64,000 nt of DNA from Halomonas eurihalina (GCF_008274785.1 NZ_VTPU01000005.1:124001-188000), one strand, 5' to 3'; positions 10,148 to 18,717 are shown, numbered from the stretch's first letter. The notes: generated from the sequence alone by a model not told the origin. Translations and numbers: made by a program.

Positions 10148-10699
10148 TTAAAAGGTGTAGACCGCGCCAACCGTCACCATATCCAGGTCGCCGATCTCGT
10201 CGGTATCGAGGCGCTCGAGCTCCAGTCGGCCAGTCAGGCCGAATAGGCCAAACCGTGCGCCCACGCCGTAGACCGGGTCGGTACCGGAGAGGTCGCCGCC
10301 GATGCCACGACCGTGCCGATCGGCATCCCAATCGGCCATGCCGGCCTTGGCATAGAGCCCCAACGGCCCGAGACTCCAGCCCAGCACGCCGGTAGCCTGA
10401 ACACTCTCGACATCGAGACTGGCCGAGTGGCCATTCGCTTCGCCATCGAGAGTACCGACGTTGACGTAGGCAAGCTCCGCGCCCACATCCAGGAAGGGTA
10501 GCCAGCCAACGTTGTAACCACCCACCAACTTCCAGTGTTCGGCCTCGTCATCGAAGTTGCCGTCGCCATGCGTCTGACCAACACCACCACCGAGATAGAA
10601 GCCGGTATTGCCGGTCGCGAAAGCATTGGGGGCCGCCAGGGCCAGCAGGCCAGCCACACCCAGGGCGCTGAGCGTCGGCAATCCACGTTTGAGGGACAT
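10148..10699 (-). CDS. Outer-membrane beta-barrel protein (small OmpA/OmpW-like porin fold)
   Basis: A Sec signal peptide (residues 1-28, ending NAFA) precedes alternating glycine/aromatic strands such as GFYLGGGVGQT, WKLVGGYNVGW and LGLYAKAGMAD, and the chain ends in VGAVYTF with a C-terminal phenylalanine, the signal for BAM-assisted insertion. The 183-aa length suits an eight-stranded barrel of the OmpA-like beta-barrel family. The function is unknown. It converges with the regulator gene across 33 bases, and is monocistronic as far as can be seen. Confidence 0.75.
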   Translation of the reverse strand: MSLKRGLPTLSALGVAGLLALAAPNAFATGNTGFYLGGGVGQTHGDGNFDDEAEHWKLVGGYNVGWLPFLDVGAELAYVNVGTLDGEANGHSASLDVESVQATGVLGWSLGPLGLYAKAGMADWDADRHGRGIGGDLSGTDPVYGVGARFGLFGLTGRLELERLDTDEIGDLDMVTVGAVYTF

Positions 10700-10772
10700 C
10701 TCGTCATCCTTGCGAAAGAAGTGGGCAGGCAGTCTACCAGTTCATTCGAATCGACAGGGCAACAAAAGAAAA

Positions 10773-10802
10773 CGCCGCCGGTCCATGGCAGGACAGGCGG
10801 CG
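10773..10802 (-). terminator. Rho-independent terminator of betT
   Basis: CGCCGCC/GGCGGCG arms with a 16-base loop are followed on the minus strand by TTTTCTTTT, 24 bases past the betT-like stop codon. The rest of the gap 10700-10825 shows nothing else. Confidence 0.8.
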
Positions 10803-10825
10803 TATCAGCGTCAAGCCGAGCCAGC

Positions 10826-12886
10826 TTAGACCGGCGGCTGCTCGGGGCTGTCCGGCATGGTGATATGTCCCGGTTCCATCCGGTTGAGGTGCAGGAACTG
10901 CATGTGCCGCTCGTATTGGTCGAGCACATCCTCGATCACCTGCTCCCGGCTGTATCCCATCAGGTCGTACCCCTGGCTACCTTCCATCAGGTAGACCTCG
11001 ACCCGATAGTAGCGCTTGTCGGCCTGAGGGGTATGCATGGCAAAGCCCGGCGTGGGAAAGCCCTCGCTCCACACCTGATAAGTGAAGTTCTGCTCGTCCT
11101 GCAGATCGACATTGATCGACATGTAGTCATAGCCGTTCTGCACGCCTTGGTTGACCTCCACCTGAACCCCCTGCTCGGTCAGGGAATCTCGCACGGCCTC
11201 AAACGCCGGCAAACAGGTCTCGTTCATGAAACGCTTGGCTTGCCTCTCGTTGGGGAAGCTCATGGCACGCCTGATGCGATGCTGCCAATTGTCACGCTTG
11301 TCGCGTCCACCAACGGTACGCCCGGACAGGCTGCTGGACAGGCTGAGCATCCGGCTATCCTCCTTGAAGGCCTCCATCTTCAATGCCTTGTGCAGCCCGG
11401 CAATGATGAAGAACATCACGATCGAAAATGGCAGGCCGGTGATGACGACCGCACTCTGCAAGGCGCCCAGGCCTCCTGCCAACACCAGTGCCAGCGTCAA
11501 TATACCGATCACCGCCGACCAGAGAATCCGCATCCAGATCGGCGCATCGGAACTGACATCCTTGAGAATCGAGGTGAAGTTCGACAGCACCAGGGCACCG
11601 GAGTCCCCTGATGTAATGAAGAAGACGATAGCCAGGATGCTGACCGCCATCGTGGTGACAATAGGCGCCGGATACTCCTCGAGGAACAGATAGATCCCCG
11701 CCGGCGGGTTTTCCATGATGCGCTGACCGAAATCGGTGGCGCCGTTCATGGCCATGTCGATGGCGCTGTTACCCAGCAGGGACATCCACAGGATCATGAA
11801 GACGATCGGCAGCGTCAGCGTGCCCAGCACGAAGGTGCGGATGGTGCGGCCACGCGAGATGCGCGCCAGGAAGAGACCAACGAAGGGCCCCCAGGCGATC
11901 CACCAGGCCCAGAAGGACAGCGTCCAGGCATTGAGCCAGTCCTCGGGCGGGTCGAAGGCATAGGTGTTGAACGACATCTCGACGAAGCCCGAGAGGTAGT
12001 CGCCGATGTTCATCACCAAGGCATTGAGCAAGAAGACGGTCTTGCCGGCAAACAGCACGAACAGCAGCAATAGGATGGCCAGCAGGATATTGAACTCGGA
12101 GAGTCGTCGAATGCCACGCTCCACCCCGGTAACGGCCGAAATGGTGGCGAACAGCACGATGCCGAGCACCAGCACGACCTGGGTCCAGGTACTCTCGGGA
12201 ATGCCAAACATGTAGTCCAGCCCGAAGTTGAGCTGGATGACCCCGATCCCCAGGCTGGCCGCGATGCCGAATACCGTGCCCAGCACAGCCGCCGTATCGA
12301 CGGCATGCCCGATGACGCCGTAGATGCGCTGCCCGAAGATCGGATACAGGGCGCTACGAATGGTCAGCGGAAGATTGTGACGGTAACTGAAAAAGGCCAA
12401 CGCCATACCGATCAGGGTATAGATGCCCCAGCCGGACAGGCCCCAATGCAGAAAGGTCAACTGCATGGCGTGGCGTGCCGCGGCAACCTGTCCGTCGGGG
12501 GCTTCCGGCGCGGTGTAGAACTGAGTCACTGGCTCGGCCAGGGCGAAGAAGATAACCCCAATGCCGATACCCGCCGAGAACAGCATGGCGGACCAGGAGA
12601 ACAGGTTGAAGTCGGGGCGCGAGTGCTCAGGGCCGAGGCGTATCTTGCCATAGCGAGAAAAGCCCAGATAAATCACGAAGCCCAGGTAGATCACGACGGT
12701 CAGAAAGTAGTACCAACCGAAGGTCCGGGAGATCCAGCCCAGCACAGTGCCGATCACGGCATTGGCCTGCTCGGTGAACAGCATCGTCCACAATGAAAAG
12801 ACGATGATACCGACGAGGGAGCTGTAGAAAACGACCGGATTGAGGCGATCGCGCTCTTCGACCTCCTTGTGCGTATCCGTAGTCAT
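10826..12886 (-). CDS. betT: BCCT-family choline/betaine transporter (BetT-like)
   Basis: This 686-aa carrier has about twelve membrane helices and the BCCT signature FWAWWIAWGPFVGLFLARISRGRTIR. BCCT proteins bring choline, betaine or carnitine in with Na+ or H+ during osmotic stress. The long hydrophilic C-terminus (~residue 500 on), resembling the osmosensing tail of E. coli BetT (677 aa), favours a BetT assignment over BetP/BetL. The start MTTDTHKEVEERDRLNP gives a normal N-terminus but has no clear ribosome site. No bet genes adjoin it, so choline versus betaine specificity is inferred. Confidence 0.85.
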   Translation of the reverse strand: MTTDTHKEVEERDRLNPVVFYSSLVGIIVFSLWTMLFTEQANAVIGTVLGWISRTFGWYYFLTVVIYLGFVIYLGFSRYGKIRLGPEHSRPDFNLFSWSAMLFSAGIGIGVIFFALAEPVTQFYTAPEAPDGQVAAARHAMQLTFLHWGLSGWGIYTLIGMALAFFSYRHNLPLTIRSALYPIFGQRIYGVIGHAVDTAAVLGTVFGIAASLGIGVIQLNFGLDYMFGIPESTWTQVVLVLGIVLFATISAVTGVERGIRRLSEFNILLAILLLLFVLFAGKTVFLLNALVMNIGDYLSGFVEMSFNTYAFDPPEDWLNAWTLSFWAWWIAWGPFVGLFLARISRGRTIRTFVLGTLTLPIVFMILWMSLLGNSAIDMAMNGATDFGQRIMENPPAGIYLFLEEYPAPIVTTMAVSILAIVFFITSGDSGALVLSNFTSILKDVSSDAPIWMRILWSAVIGILTLALVLAGGLGALQSAVVITGLPFSIVMFFIIAGLHKALKMEAFKEDSRMLSLSSSLSGRTVGGRDKRDNWQHRIRRAMSFPNERQAKRFMNETCLPAFEAVRDSLTEQGVQVEVNQGVQNGYDYMSINVDLQDEQNFTYQVWSEGFPTPGFAMHTPQADKRYYRVEVYLMEGSQGYDLMGYSREQVIEDVLDQYERHMQFLHLNRMEPGHITMPDSPEQPPV

Positions 12887-13129
12887 AGAATGAACTCGTT
12901 TTGTTGAGGTAAGGAAAAAAGTGCGGTTACAAGATGACCGCAGGGCCGGACGATACCCGGCCAAAGGCGCTGCATCGCAACAATTTTCCCCCATGATGTC
13001 AACGCGGCCGGCCCAAAGCGGGATACAAGCGCTGCCGAACCGCGTCATACAACCTCATACCTCTTCCTTCCTCAACAGGGCGACTTCCGTCTCATACAGG
13101 GCGATGGATCCGTTTGGCCTCGCCAGTTA

Positions 13130-13144
13130 TGTTATGTTATAACC
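13130..13144. promoter_or_regulatory. Zur box controlling the zinc-uptake operon
   Basis: TGTTATGTTATAACC matches the gammaproteobacterial Zur core TGTTATANTATAACA at 13 of 15 positions. It lies 28 bases before the first gene of the operon, where bound Zur-Zn would block transcription. The remaining gap back to betT (12887-13125) shows no gene. Confidence 0.8.
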
Positions 13145-13171
13145 TCTGCGCCTTACCGGAGGTTCTTCACC

Positions 13172-13321
13172 ATGGCGCATCGTTCTCACCGTCACCGCCC
13201 CGAGGGGCCGTGCCACTTTTCCTTGATGTCGCTGTCCGCGGCACGTCGCCTGCTGCTCGTCGCAGCACCGCTGGCCCTGCTGTGGCTGGCGGTGGTCTGG
13301 GTACTTGGAGGCGCTGGCTGA
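13172..13321 (+). CDS. Small His-rich single-pass membrane protein leading the znu operon
   Basis: A 49-aa ORF with a strong GGAGG site follows the Zur box and ends in a TGATG overlap with znuC, so it is translationally coupled to the zinc transporter. It opens MAHRSHRHRPEGPCH, with four histidines and a cysteine able to bind metal, followed by one hydrophobic helix (about residues 27-47, LLLVAAPLALLWLAVVWVL). I do not recognise a named family. Position and composition suggest an accessory in zinc uptake or sensing; a leader peptide is the main alternative. Confidence 0.7.
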   Translation: MAHRSHRHRPEGPCHFSLMSLSAARRLLLVAAPLALLWLAVVWVLGGAG

Positions 13322-14055
13322 TGGCACGCCTGCAACTCCACGACCTGCAACTGGCACGAGGCGGACAGACCGTCCTCGAGCATCTCGACGGCCGCTTCCA
13401 GGATGGCGCCATCACCGCCTTGATCGGCGCCAACGGCGCCGGCAAGAGCACCTTGATCTCAGCGATCATGGGCATTCTGCCACCGGTGGCCGGCCGCGTA
13501 GAATGCAAGGTGTCCCGGGAACGTTGCGCTTGGCTACCCCAGCAGCTCGCCCTGGACCTGACCTTCCCGATGAGCGTCGAGGAACTGATCATGACGGGCA
13601 CCTGGCCGAGTCATGGCGCCCTGAAGGGATACTGCGCCGCGCATTATCGCCGGGGCCGCGAGATCATGGGCCAGTTGGGTATTTCTCACCTGGCCCACCG
13701 TCAGTTGGGCGAGCTTTCCGGCGGCCAGCGCCAGCGCGCCCTGATCGGCCGCACCCTGATGCAGGAAGCCGAACTGCTGCTGCTCGACGAGCCCTTCGCC
13801 AATGTCGACGGCGAGACCGTCGAGGTCCTGATGGAGGTGCTGCGCGACATGGCCACCGCCGGCGCCACCATTCTGGTGGTGCTGCACGACATGGAGCAGT
13901 TGTCGCGCCTGGCCGACGACGTGCTGTTGCTGGCCGGCGGCCATGGTCGCTGGGTCGGCACCGAGGCCCTGCTCGATCATCACAGGGGCCAGCCCGCCCG
14001 CGCGCCCCGCCTGCCCATCGACTTTTCGGATATTCCCCATGCTGGCACTGCTTGA
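13321..14055 (+). CDS. znuC: Zinc ABC transporter ATP-binding protein ZnuC
   Basis: ZnuC powers zinc import through ZnuB. The 244-aa protein shows Walker A (GANGAGKST, ~residue 37), the Q-loop WLPQQ, the signature LSGGQRQRAL, Walker B LLLLDEPFANVD and the switch His VLHDM. The start ATG overlaps the stop of the upstream small gene by one base, and its end overlaps znuB by 17 bases, consistent with a single Zur-controlled mRNA. The ordering C-B-A fits a znu operon rather than a manganese system, and the His-rich ZnuA downstream supports zinc. Confidence 0.93.
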   Translation: MARLQLHDLQLARGGQTVLEHLDGRFQDGAITALIGANGAGKSTLISAIMGILPPVAGRVECKVSRERCAWLPQQLALDLTFPMSVEELIMTGTWPSHGALKGYCAAHYRRGREIMGQLGISHLAHRQLGELSGGQRQRALIGRTLMQEAELLLLDEPFANVDGETVEVLMEVLRDMATAGATILVVLHDMEQLSRLADDVLLLAGGHGRWVGTEALLDHHRGQPARAPRLPIDFSDIPHAGTA

Positions 14056-14929
14056 CGCCTGGCTGCTCGCGCCCTTCGATTACGGCTTCATGAGCCGCGC
14101 CGCCGTCGCCGGCCTGGCCCTGTCACTGGCCGCCCCGCCCCTAGGGGTCTTCCTGATGCTGCGCGGCATGAGCCTGATCGGCGACGCCATGTCCCACGCC
14201 ATCCTGCCCGGCATCGCGCTGGGCTTTCTGTTCGCCGGCTTCTCGCTGCCGATCATGAGCCTGGGCGGCATTCTGTCGGGATTGGTCGTGGCGGTGCTGG
14301 CCGGCAGCGTCTCGCAGATGACCGGTCATCGCGAAGACTCGGCCATGGCAAGTTTCTTCCTGATCTCGCTGGCCGCCGGCGTCATGCTGGTGTCACTGGG
14401 CGGGAGCAGCGTGGACCTCACGCATGTGCTGTTCGGCTCGATACTGGCCGTGGACACCACCGCCCTGCTGTTGATCGCCAGCATCGCCACGCTGATCGTA
14501 CTTTCGCTGGCGGGCATCTTCCGCGCCCTGGTGGTCGAGTGTCTCGACCCGCTGTTCCTGCGCGGCCAGGGCGTACGCGGCGGCCTGGTGCATGGTGTCT
14601 TCCTGGGCCTGGTGGTGCTCAACCTCACCGCCGGCTTCCAGACCCTGGGCACCCTGATGGCCGTGGGCCTGATGATGCTGCCGGCCACCACCGCGCGCTT
14701 CTGGAGTCAGCGCCTGGAAGGCCTGATCATCATCGCCATCGGTATTGCCCTGTTCGCCAACCTCGGCGGCCTGCTGCTGTCGTATCACTTCAGCCTGCCC
14801 TCCGGCCCGGCAATCATCCTGCTCGCCGGCCTGGCATACATCGCCTCGGCACTGTGCGGTCGCCACCATAGCCTCATCGCTCGCCACCGGCGCCGCGCCG
14901 CTCCTCTGGGCGCCCCCGCTCCCCACTGA
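14039..14929 (+). CDS. znuB: Zinc ABC transporter permease ZnuB
   Basis: This 296-aa ABC-3 family permease has roughly eight hydrophobic helices and the typical stretches GVFLMLRGMSLIGDAMSHAI, near the N-terminus, and GTLMAVGLMMLPATTAR, in the second half. It forms the inner-membrane channel driven by ZnuC. The start at 14039 overlaps the end of znuC by 17 bases. The last ~20 residues are an Arg/His/Pro-rich cytoplasmic tail. Confidence 0.93.
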   Translation: MLALLDAWLLAPFDYGFMSRAAVAGLALSLAAPPLGVFLMLRGMSLIGDAMSHAILPGIALGFLFAGFSLPIMSLGGILSGLVVAVLAGSVSQMTGHREDSAMASFFLISLAAGVMLVSLGGSSVDLTHVLFGSILAVDTTALLLIASIATLIVLSLAGIFRALVVECLDPLFLRGQGVRGGLVHGVFLGLVVLNLTAGFQTLGTLMAVGLMMLPATTARFWSQRLEGLIIIAIGIALFANLGGLLLSYHFSLPSGPAIILLAGLAYIASALCGRHHSLIARHRRRAAPLGAPAPH

Positions 14930-14949
14930 CTTTCCAGGAGATTCTCCCG

Positions 14950-16035
14950 ATGCCATTCACCATCCCCTTCAAGCGCCACGCCGCACTGATCGCCGGCCTC
15001 TCCGCTCTGCTGGCCACGCCGAGCGTCCTGGCCGAGGAACGCGTGCAGGTCATCGCCAGCTTCAGCATCCTGGCCGACATGGTCGAACAAGTCGGCGGTG
15101 AATACGTCGAGGTCGACGCCCTGGTCGGCCCGGACGGCGACGCCCATGTCTACTCACCTCGCCCCGACGATGCCCGCAACCTGGCACACGCCGACCTGGT
15201 GGTGTTCAACGGCATGCACTTCGAAGGCTGGATGGAACGCCTGCTGAATGCCGGCGACTATGAAGGCCCCAAGGTCGTGGCCACAGCAGGCATCGCGACC
15301 CAGGAAGAGGGAGAAGACAGCCAGAGCCATGATCACTCGGGCCACGACCATGCCGAGCATGACCATGGTGGGCACGACCATGGCCACGATCATTCAGGGC
15401 ACGATCACGCCGAGCATGACCATGGCGGGCACGGCCATGGACACGATCATTCAGGGCACGATCACGGCGGTCAGGACCCGCATGCCTGGCTGGACCCGAT
15501 GCTCGGCAAGCGCTACGTGGCCAATATCCGCGACGGCCTGATCGCCGCAGACCCGGCGCATGAAGAGGAATATCGCCAACGAGCCCAAGCGTATATGGCC
15601 GACCTGGACGCCCTGGATGCCGAGATCCATGAGCAGATGGCGGCACTGCCCGAGTCCACCAGCGTCATTACCGGCCACGATTCCTTCGGCTATTTCTCGA
15701 AAGCCTATGGCGTCAGCTTCCTGTCACCAGCCGGGCTGACGACGGCCACCGAACCCAGTGCCGCCCACATGGCCGAATTGATCGACGTGATCGAAGCCAA
15801 CAACGTTCAGGCTCTGTTCCACGAGAACATGACTAGCCCGGCGATCATCGACCAGCTCGCCGAGGAAACCGGCCGCCCGGTGGCCGGCACACTCTACTCC
15901 GGCGCCCTGTCGCCCGAAGGCGAGGCCAGCACCTATATCGGCATGATGCGCCACAACGCTCGCGTGCTGCACGACGCCCTGGCCGATCCGGAAGCCAAAG
16001 GTGCATCGGAGCCCGAGTCACAACACGAGCACTAA
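14950..16035 (+). CDS. znuA: Zinc ABC transporter periplasmic binding protein ZnuA
   Basis: ZnuA captures Zn2+ in the periplasm and delivers it to ZnuBC. A signal peptide (1-28) ends at VLA. The cluster A-I metal ligands are recognisable: H66 (DAHVYSP), H178 (DPHAWLD) and H243 (TGHDSFGYF). Between residues 127 and 172 lies a very His/Asp-rich loop, the zinc-specific hallmark that separates ZnuA from manganese-binding homologues. The gene begins 20 bases after znuB with an AGGAGA site, and a terminator follows it. Confidence 0.95.
   Translation: MPFTIPFKRHAALIAGLSALLATPSVLAEERVQVIASFSILADMVEQVGGEYVEVDALVGPDGDAHVYSPRPDDARNLAHADLVVFNGMHFEGWMERLLNAGDYEGPKVVATAGIATQEEGEDSQSHDHSGHDHAEHDHGGHDHGHDHSGHDHAEHDHGGHGHGHDHSGHDHGGQDPHAWLDPMLGKRYVANIRDGLIAADPAHEEEYRQRAQAYMADLDALDAEIHEQMAALPESTSVITGHDSFGYFSKAYGVSFLSPAGLTTATEPSAAHMAELIDVIEANNVQALFHENMTSPAIIDQLAEETGRPVAGTLYSGALSPEGEASTYIGMMRHNARVLHDALADPEAKGASEPESQHEH
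15328..15471 (+). repeat. 57-bp tandem repeat encoding the His-rich loop of ZnuA
   Basis: The block HDHSG recurs at residues 127, 146 and 165, a 19-residue (57-bp) period present about 2.5 times with few substitutions. The copies stay in frame, so gain or loss of a unit would change loop length without breaking znuA. Confidence 0.8.
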
Positions 16036-16063
16036 TCCCCACTCAGAGCCGTACGACGAAAGC

Positions 16064-16089
16064 GGCCGCCCGATCTCGGGCGGCCTCTT
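16064..16089 (+). terminator. Terminator of the znu operon
   Basis: A perfect 9-bp stem, GGCCGCCCG/CGGGCGGCC, with loop ATCT is followed by TCTTT, 28 bases after the znuA stop. It may also serve the convergent gloA gene. Confidence 0.75.
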
Positions 16090-16143
16090 TGGCGTCCAGG
16101 TGCGCCGGCTTGGGCCCCACGGCCCCTCTCTCGACGCTTGGCC

Positions 16144-16677
16144 TCAGTCGCCCTTGTCGGCCATCCGCGCGGCCTCGACCACCTCGATCCAGTAGCCGTC
16201 CACGTCCTTGACGAAGACCACATCCGGCATCTTGCCCTGGTCGGCGCGCTTGATGAACTCGACCTCATTGGCATCGAACCAAGCCTCGGCGGCCTTCAGA
16301 TCCGGCACCGAGAAGCAGATGTGCCCGAAGCCCTGAGGTTCGGCGTTACCGTCGTGATAGGCGAAATCCGCCTGGTCCTCGGTTCCCCAGTTGTGGGTCA
16401 GTTCCAGCAGCCCTTTCTGGCTGAAGGTCCAGACGCTGCGCTGCGCCTTGTCTTCCGGCACCTCATCGCCTTTTTCGAGCTTGGCCAGAAAGTACAGGGA
16501 GAACTGCATCTCCTCGAAATCCAGCCGGCGCAGCACCTGCATGCCGAAGACACGCGAGTAGAAGTCCAGCGCCGCCTGTGGATCCTTGATCCTCAGCATG
16601 GTGTGGTTCAGGCGGAAGCCATCGGTCTCGGCGGCCGGCGCCTTCACGCCGGGGTACTGCTCACCCTGAAAGCTCAT
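16144..16677 (-). CDS. gloA: Lactoylglutathione lyase (glyoxalase I)
   Basis: Glyoxalase I converts the methylglyoxal-glutathione hemithioacetal to S-lactoylglutathione. The 177-aa protein has two beta-alpha-beta-beta-beta modules with the four metal ligands in place: H25 (LNHTMLRI), E92 (LLELTHNWG), H119 (FGHICFSV) and E165 (YWIEVVE). The extra segment around residues 66-85 and the long N-terminus resemble the zinc-dependent, eukaryote-like class seen in pseudomonads (GloA3 type) rather than the short Ni2+ E. coli enzyme. It is a single gene. Confidence 0.93.
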   Translation of the reverse strand: MSFQGEQYPGVKAPAAETDGFRLNHTMLRIKDPQAALDFYSRVFGMQVLRRLDFEEMQFSLYFLAKLEKGDEVPEDKAQRSVWTFSQKGLLELTHNWGTEDQADFAYHDGNAEPQGFGHICFSVPDLKAAEAWFDANEVEFIKRADQGKMPDVVFVKDVDGYWIEVVEAARMADKGD

Positions 16678-16817
16678 GGCGTTCTCCTCTGCTCGTATGG
16701 GCTCAGGATGCCTGCATGGGGGCGAGACGTCGGAATTTCCACCCCACCGGCCGGATGGCGGCGTTTCCTGCGGGCTTCTACATTGATAGAAGCGACCGTC
16801 ACGTGAAGGGGCTCGTC

Positions 16818-17162
16818 ATGGCCACCACCGACTTCTCCCCGGGTGATCGCATCACCTACAAGCAGCTCTCCCACGCCCTGGCTCACGGGTTCTCGCCCAT
16901 CGTCGAGGTGGAATCCCAGGATGGCATTTATACGGTGCGCTTCCACCATGCCAGCGGCGTCTCCACCCTCACCGACAAGGCAGGGCATACCTGCACCTAT
17001 TCGGGCACCGGCGAGATTCGCGAACGCCTCGGCGAACTGGGCCTGACCCACGGCGTATTGACCTGGGACGACCAGTGCGGCGACGAAATGATCGGCGTGC
17101 CAGGACACGCCATGACGCCCGAAGAACGCTTGACCCATGGCACGCGTATCGCCTTCCGCTGA
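16818..17162 (+). CDS. Small conserved protein, DUF6482-like
   Basis: A 114-aa soluble protein starting MATTDFSPGDRITYKQLSH. The segments YTVRFHHASGVSTLTD, a helix GEIRERLGELGL and a C-terminal DEMIGVPG resemble the DUF6482 family of small pseudomonad/halomonad proteins; this assignment is from memory of the pattern. An upstream in-frame start adds 34 residues of poor quality and is not used. The function is unknown and the neighbours give no clue. Confidence 0.65.
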   Translation: MATTDFSPGDRITYKQLSHALAHGFSPIVEVESQDGIYTVRFHHASGVSTLTDKAGHTCTYSGTGEIRERLGELGLTHGVLTWDDQCGDEMIGVPGHAMTPEERLTHGTRIAFR

Positions 17163-17221
17163 TACTCGCCAGCGCCGGCATCACGGGCTAGGCTGTAGGC
17201 GGGAGAGGGATCCCTCACGCC

Positions 17222-17737
17222 ATGGAGCCGCGCATGCCACCACGACTCGCTTGTCACCGCCAAGCAGTGCCCCTTGTACCGAAATGGCTGCTGGCAGCAC
17301 TATCGCTCTTGTGGCTGGCCGGCTGTGCCGGTCCCGACCTGGCGACTCGAGACGATGGCAATCTCTCCATGGAGCGCACCATGATCCTCGCCGAAGCACG
17401 CCAGACGCTCGGCACGCCCTATCGTTTCGGCGGGGACACCCCGAGAGGGCTGGACTGCTCGGGGCTGGTGCAACTCGCCTACGCCCGGGCGGGCATCAAG
17501 GTGCCCCGGACTTCCCGTCGGCAGTTCGAGAACTTGCCGCCGATCGACAAGGCCCGGCCGGGGGATCTGCTGTTCTTCGACACCGCCGGAGGCGGTGATG
17601 CCAGCCATGTCGGCATCTACCTGGGGCATGGCCAGATGATCCACGCCCCAGGCCAGGGGCGGCGCGTCACCACCTCAGCGGTGGATCTGGATTACTGGCG
17701 GGAGCGGTATCTCGGCGCCGCCGCCCCAGCCCCTTAG
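17222..17737 (+). CDS. NlpC/P60 family lipoprotein, peptidoglycan endopeptidase
   Basis: NlpC/P60 enzymes cut the D-Glu-mDAP bond of peptidoglycan stem peptides. The 171-aa chain has a signal anchor and lipobox LAGC (C35), then a catalytic domain with C79 (GLDCSGLVQLAYARAG), H129 (SHVGIYLG) and H141 (MIHAPG). It resembles E. coli Spr/MepS in size and order. Two ATGs lie close together at the 5' end (MEPRMPPR); the first is used here. It likely sits on the inner leaflet of the outer membrane. Confidence 0.88.
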   Translation: MEPRMPPRLACHRQAVPLVPKWLLAALSLLWLAGCAGPDLATRDDGNLSMERTMILAEARQTLGTPYRFGGDTPRGLDCSGLVQLAYARAGIKVPRTSRRQFENLPPIDKARPGDLLFFDTAGGGDASHVGIYLGHGQMIHAPGQGRRVTTSAVDLDYWRERYLGAAAPAP

Positions 17738-17836
17738 GGACGGTACGAAACGTGCCTGCCCTCGACGCTCGAAACCCAAAGCATACGAGCGGCGAGATGC
17801 GAGATCCGAACCCCGACAACCGCCTCCAGAGCTGCA

Positions 17837-17904
17837 GCTCGAAGCTCGAAGCTCGAAGCTCGAAGCTCGAAGCTCGAAGCTCGAAGCTCGAAGCTCGAAG
17901 CTCG
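17837..17904. repeat. Heptanucleotide tandem repeat (GCTCGAA)9.7
   Basis: Nine perfect GCTCGAA units and a partial tenth (GCTCG) run without interruption in the 298-base gap 17738-18035 between the NlpC gene and the peroxiredoxin gene. No gene is supported there: a minus-strand ORF through it only reads a 7-residue periodic peptide. The tract ends 131 bases before the peroxiredoxin start, so it may lie next to that promoter. Confidence 0.95.
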
Positions 17905-18035
17905 TCACTAAGCGTAAATTCGACTGAGCATATGGCCAGCGGTTGTTTCCACCGACACCTTCATCGTGCAATGCTTGATGCCGTCGAACCGGCACCGTCT
18001 CTCGATGCCATCAACTCAACTGATAGGAGCCTGAC

Positions 18036-18674
18036 ATGTCACTGCAACTCGGCGACATCGCGCCAGATTTCACCCAGGAAAGCACCGCTGGCACCATCAA
18101 TTTCCACGAGTGGGCCGGAGACAACTGGGTCATCCTGTTCTCGCACCCCAAGGACTTCACCCCGGTGTGCACCACCGAGCTCGGCGAAGTCTCGCGGCTC
18201 AAGCCGGAGTTCGACAAGCGCAACACCAAGGCGATCGGCCTTTCCGTGGACCCGCTCGAGGATCATGAAGCCTGGGCCGGCGACATTCAGGAAACCCAGG
18301 GCCAAGGGCTGAACTTCCCGCTGCTGGCGGACGGCGACCGCAAGGTCAGCGACCTCTACGGCATGATTCACCCCAACGCCAACGACACCCTGACGGTGCG
18401 TAGCGTCTTCATCATCGATCCGAACAAGAAGGTCCGCCTGACCATCACCTATCCGGCCAGCACCGGCCGCAACTTCGCCGAGGTGCTGCGCGTGCTCGAC
18501 AGCCTGCAGCTCACCGACGAGCACAAGCTGGCCACTCCGGTGAACTGGCAGGATGGCGATGACTGCATCATCGTGCCCGCCGTAAGCAACGAAGAAGCCA
18601 AGACCCTCTTCCCCGAAGGCTGGGACGAGCAGAAGCCCTATCTGCGCCTGGTCAAGCAGCCCAAGCGCTCCTGA
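18036..18674 (+). CDS. 1-Cys peroxiredoxin (Prx6 family)
   Basis: Prx6-type enzymes reduce H2O2 and organic hydroperoxides. The 212-aa protein carries the peroxidatic Cys in HPKDFTPVCTTELGE (C45) and the longer C-terminal domain (residues ~150-212, ending EQKPYLRLVKQP) that separates Prx6 from AhpC. No resolving Cys is visible at the AhpC-like C-terminal position, so an external thiol is expected. The TAGGAGCCTGAC site precedes the start. It is followed by its own terminator. Confidence 0.92.
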   Translation: MSLQLGDIAPDFTQESTAGTINFHEWAGDNWVILFSHPKDFTPVCTTELGEVSRLKPEFDKRNTKAIGLSVDPLEDHEAWAGDIQETQGQGLNFPLLADGDRKVSDLYGMIHPNANDTLTVRSVFIIDPNKKVRLTITYPASTGRNFAEVLRVLDSLQLTDEHKLATPVNWQDGDDCIIVPAVSNEEAKTLFPEGWDEQKPYLRLVKQPKRS

Positions 18675-18684
18675 GGTAAAGCAC

Positions 18685-18717
18685 GGCGGCGACGGCAAGG
18701 CTCGTCGTCGCCTCTTT
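18685..18717 (+). terminator. Terminator of the peroxiredoxin gene
   Basis: GGCGGCGACG and CGTCGTCGCC form a 10-bp stem (one G-U pair) around an 8-base loop and are followed by TCTTT, 10 bases after the stop codon. Confidence 0.75.

Noticed and set aside
17837..17904. Possible CRISPR array at the heptamer tract
   Set aside because: The units are contiguous with no spacers, so it is a simple tandem repeat.
17675..17995. Minus-strand ORF encoding a repeated SFELRAS peptide
   Set aside because: It is only the translation of the heptanucleotide tandem repeat; three units give a 21-base period, and it overlaps the NlpC gene end.
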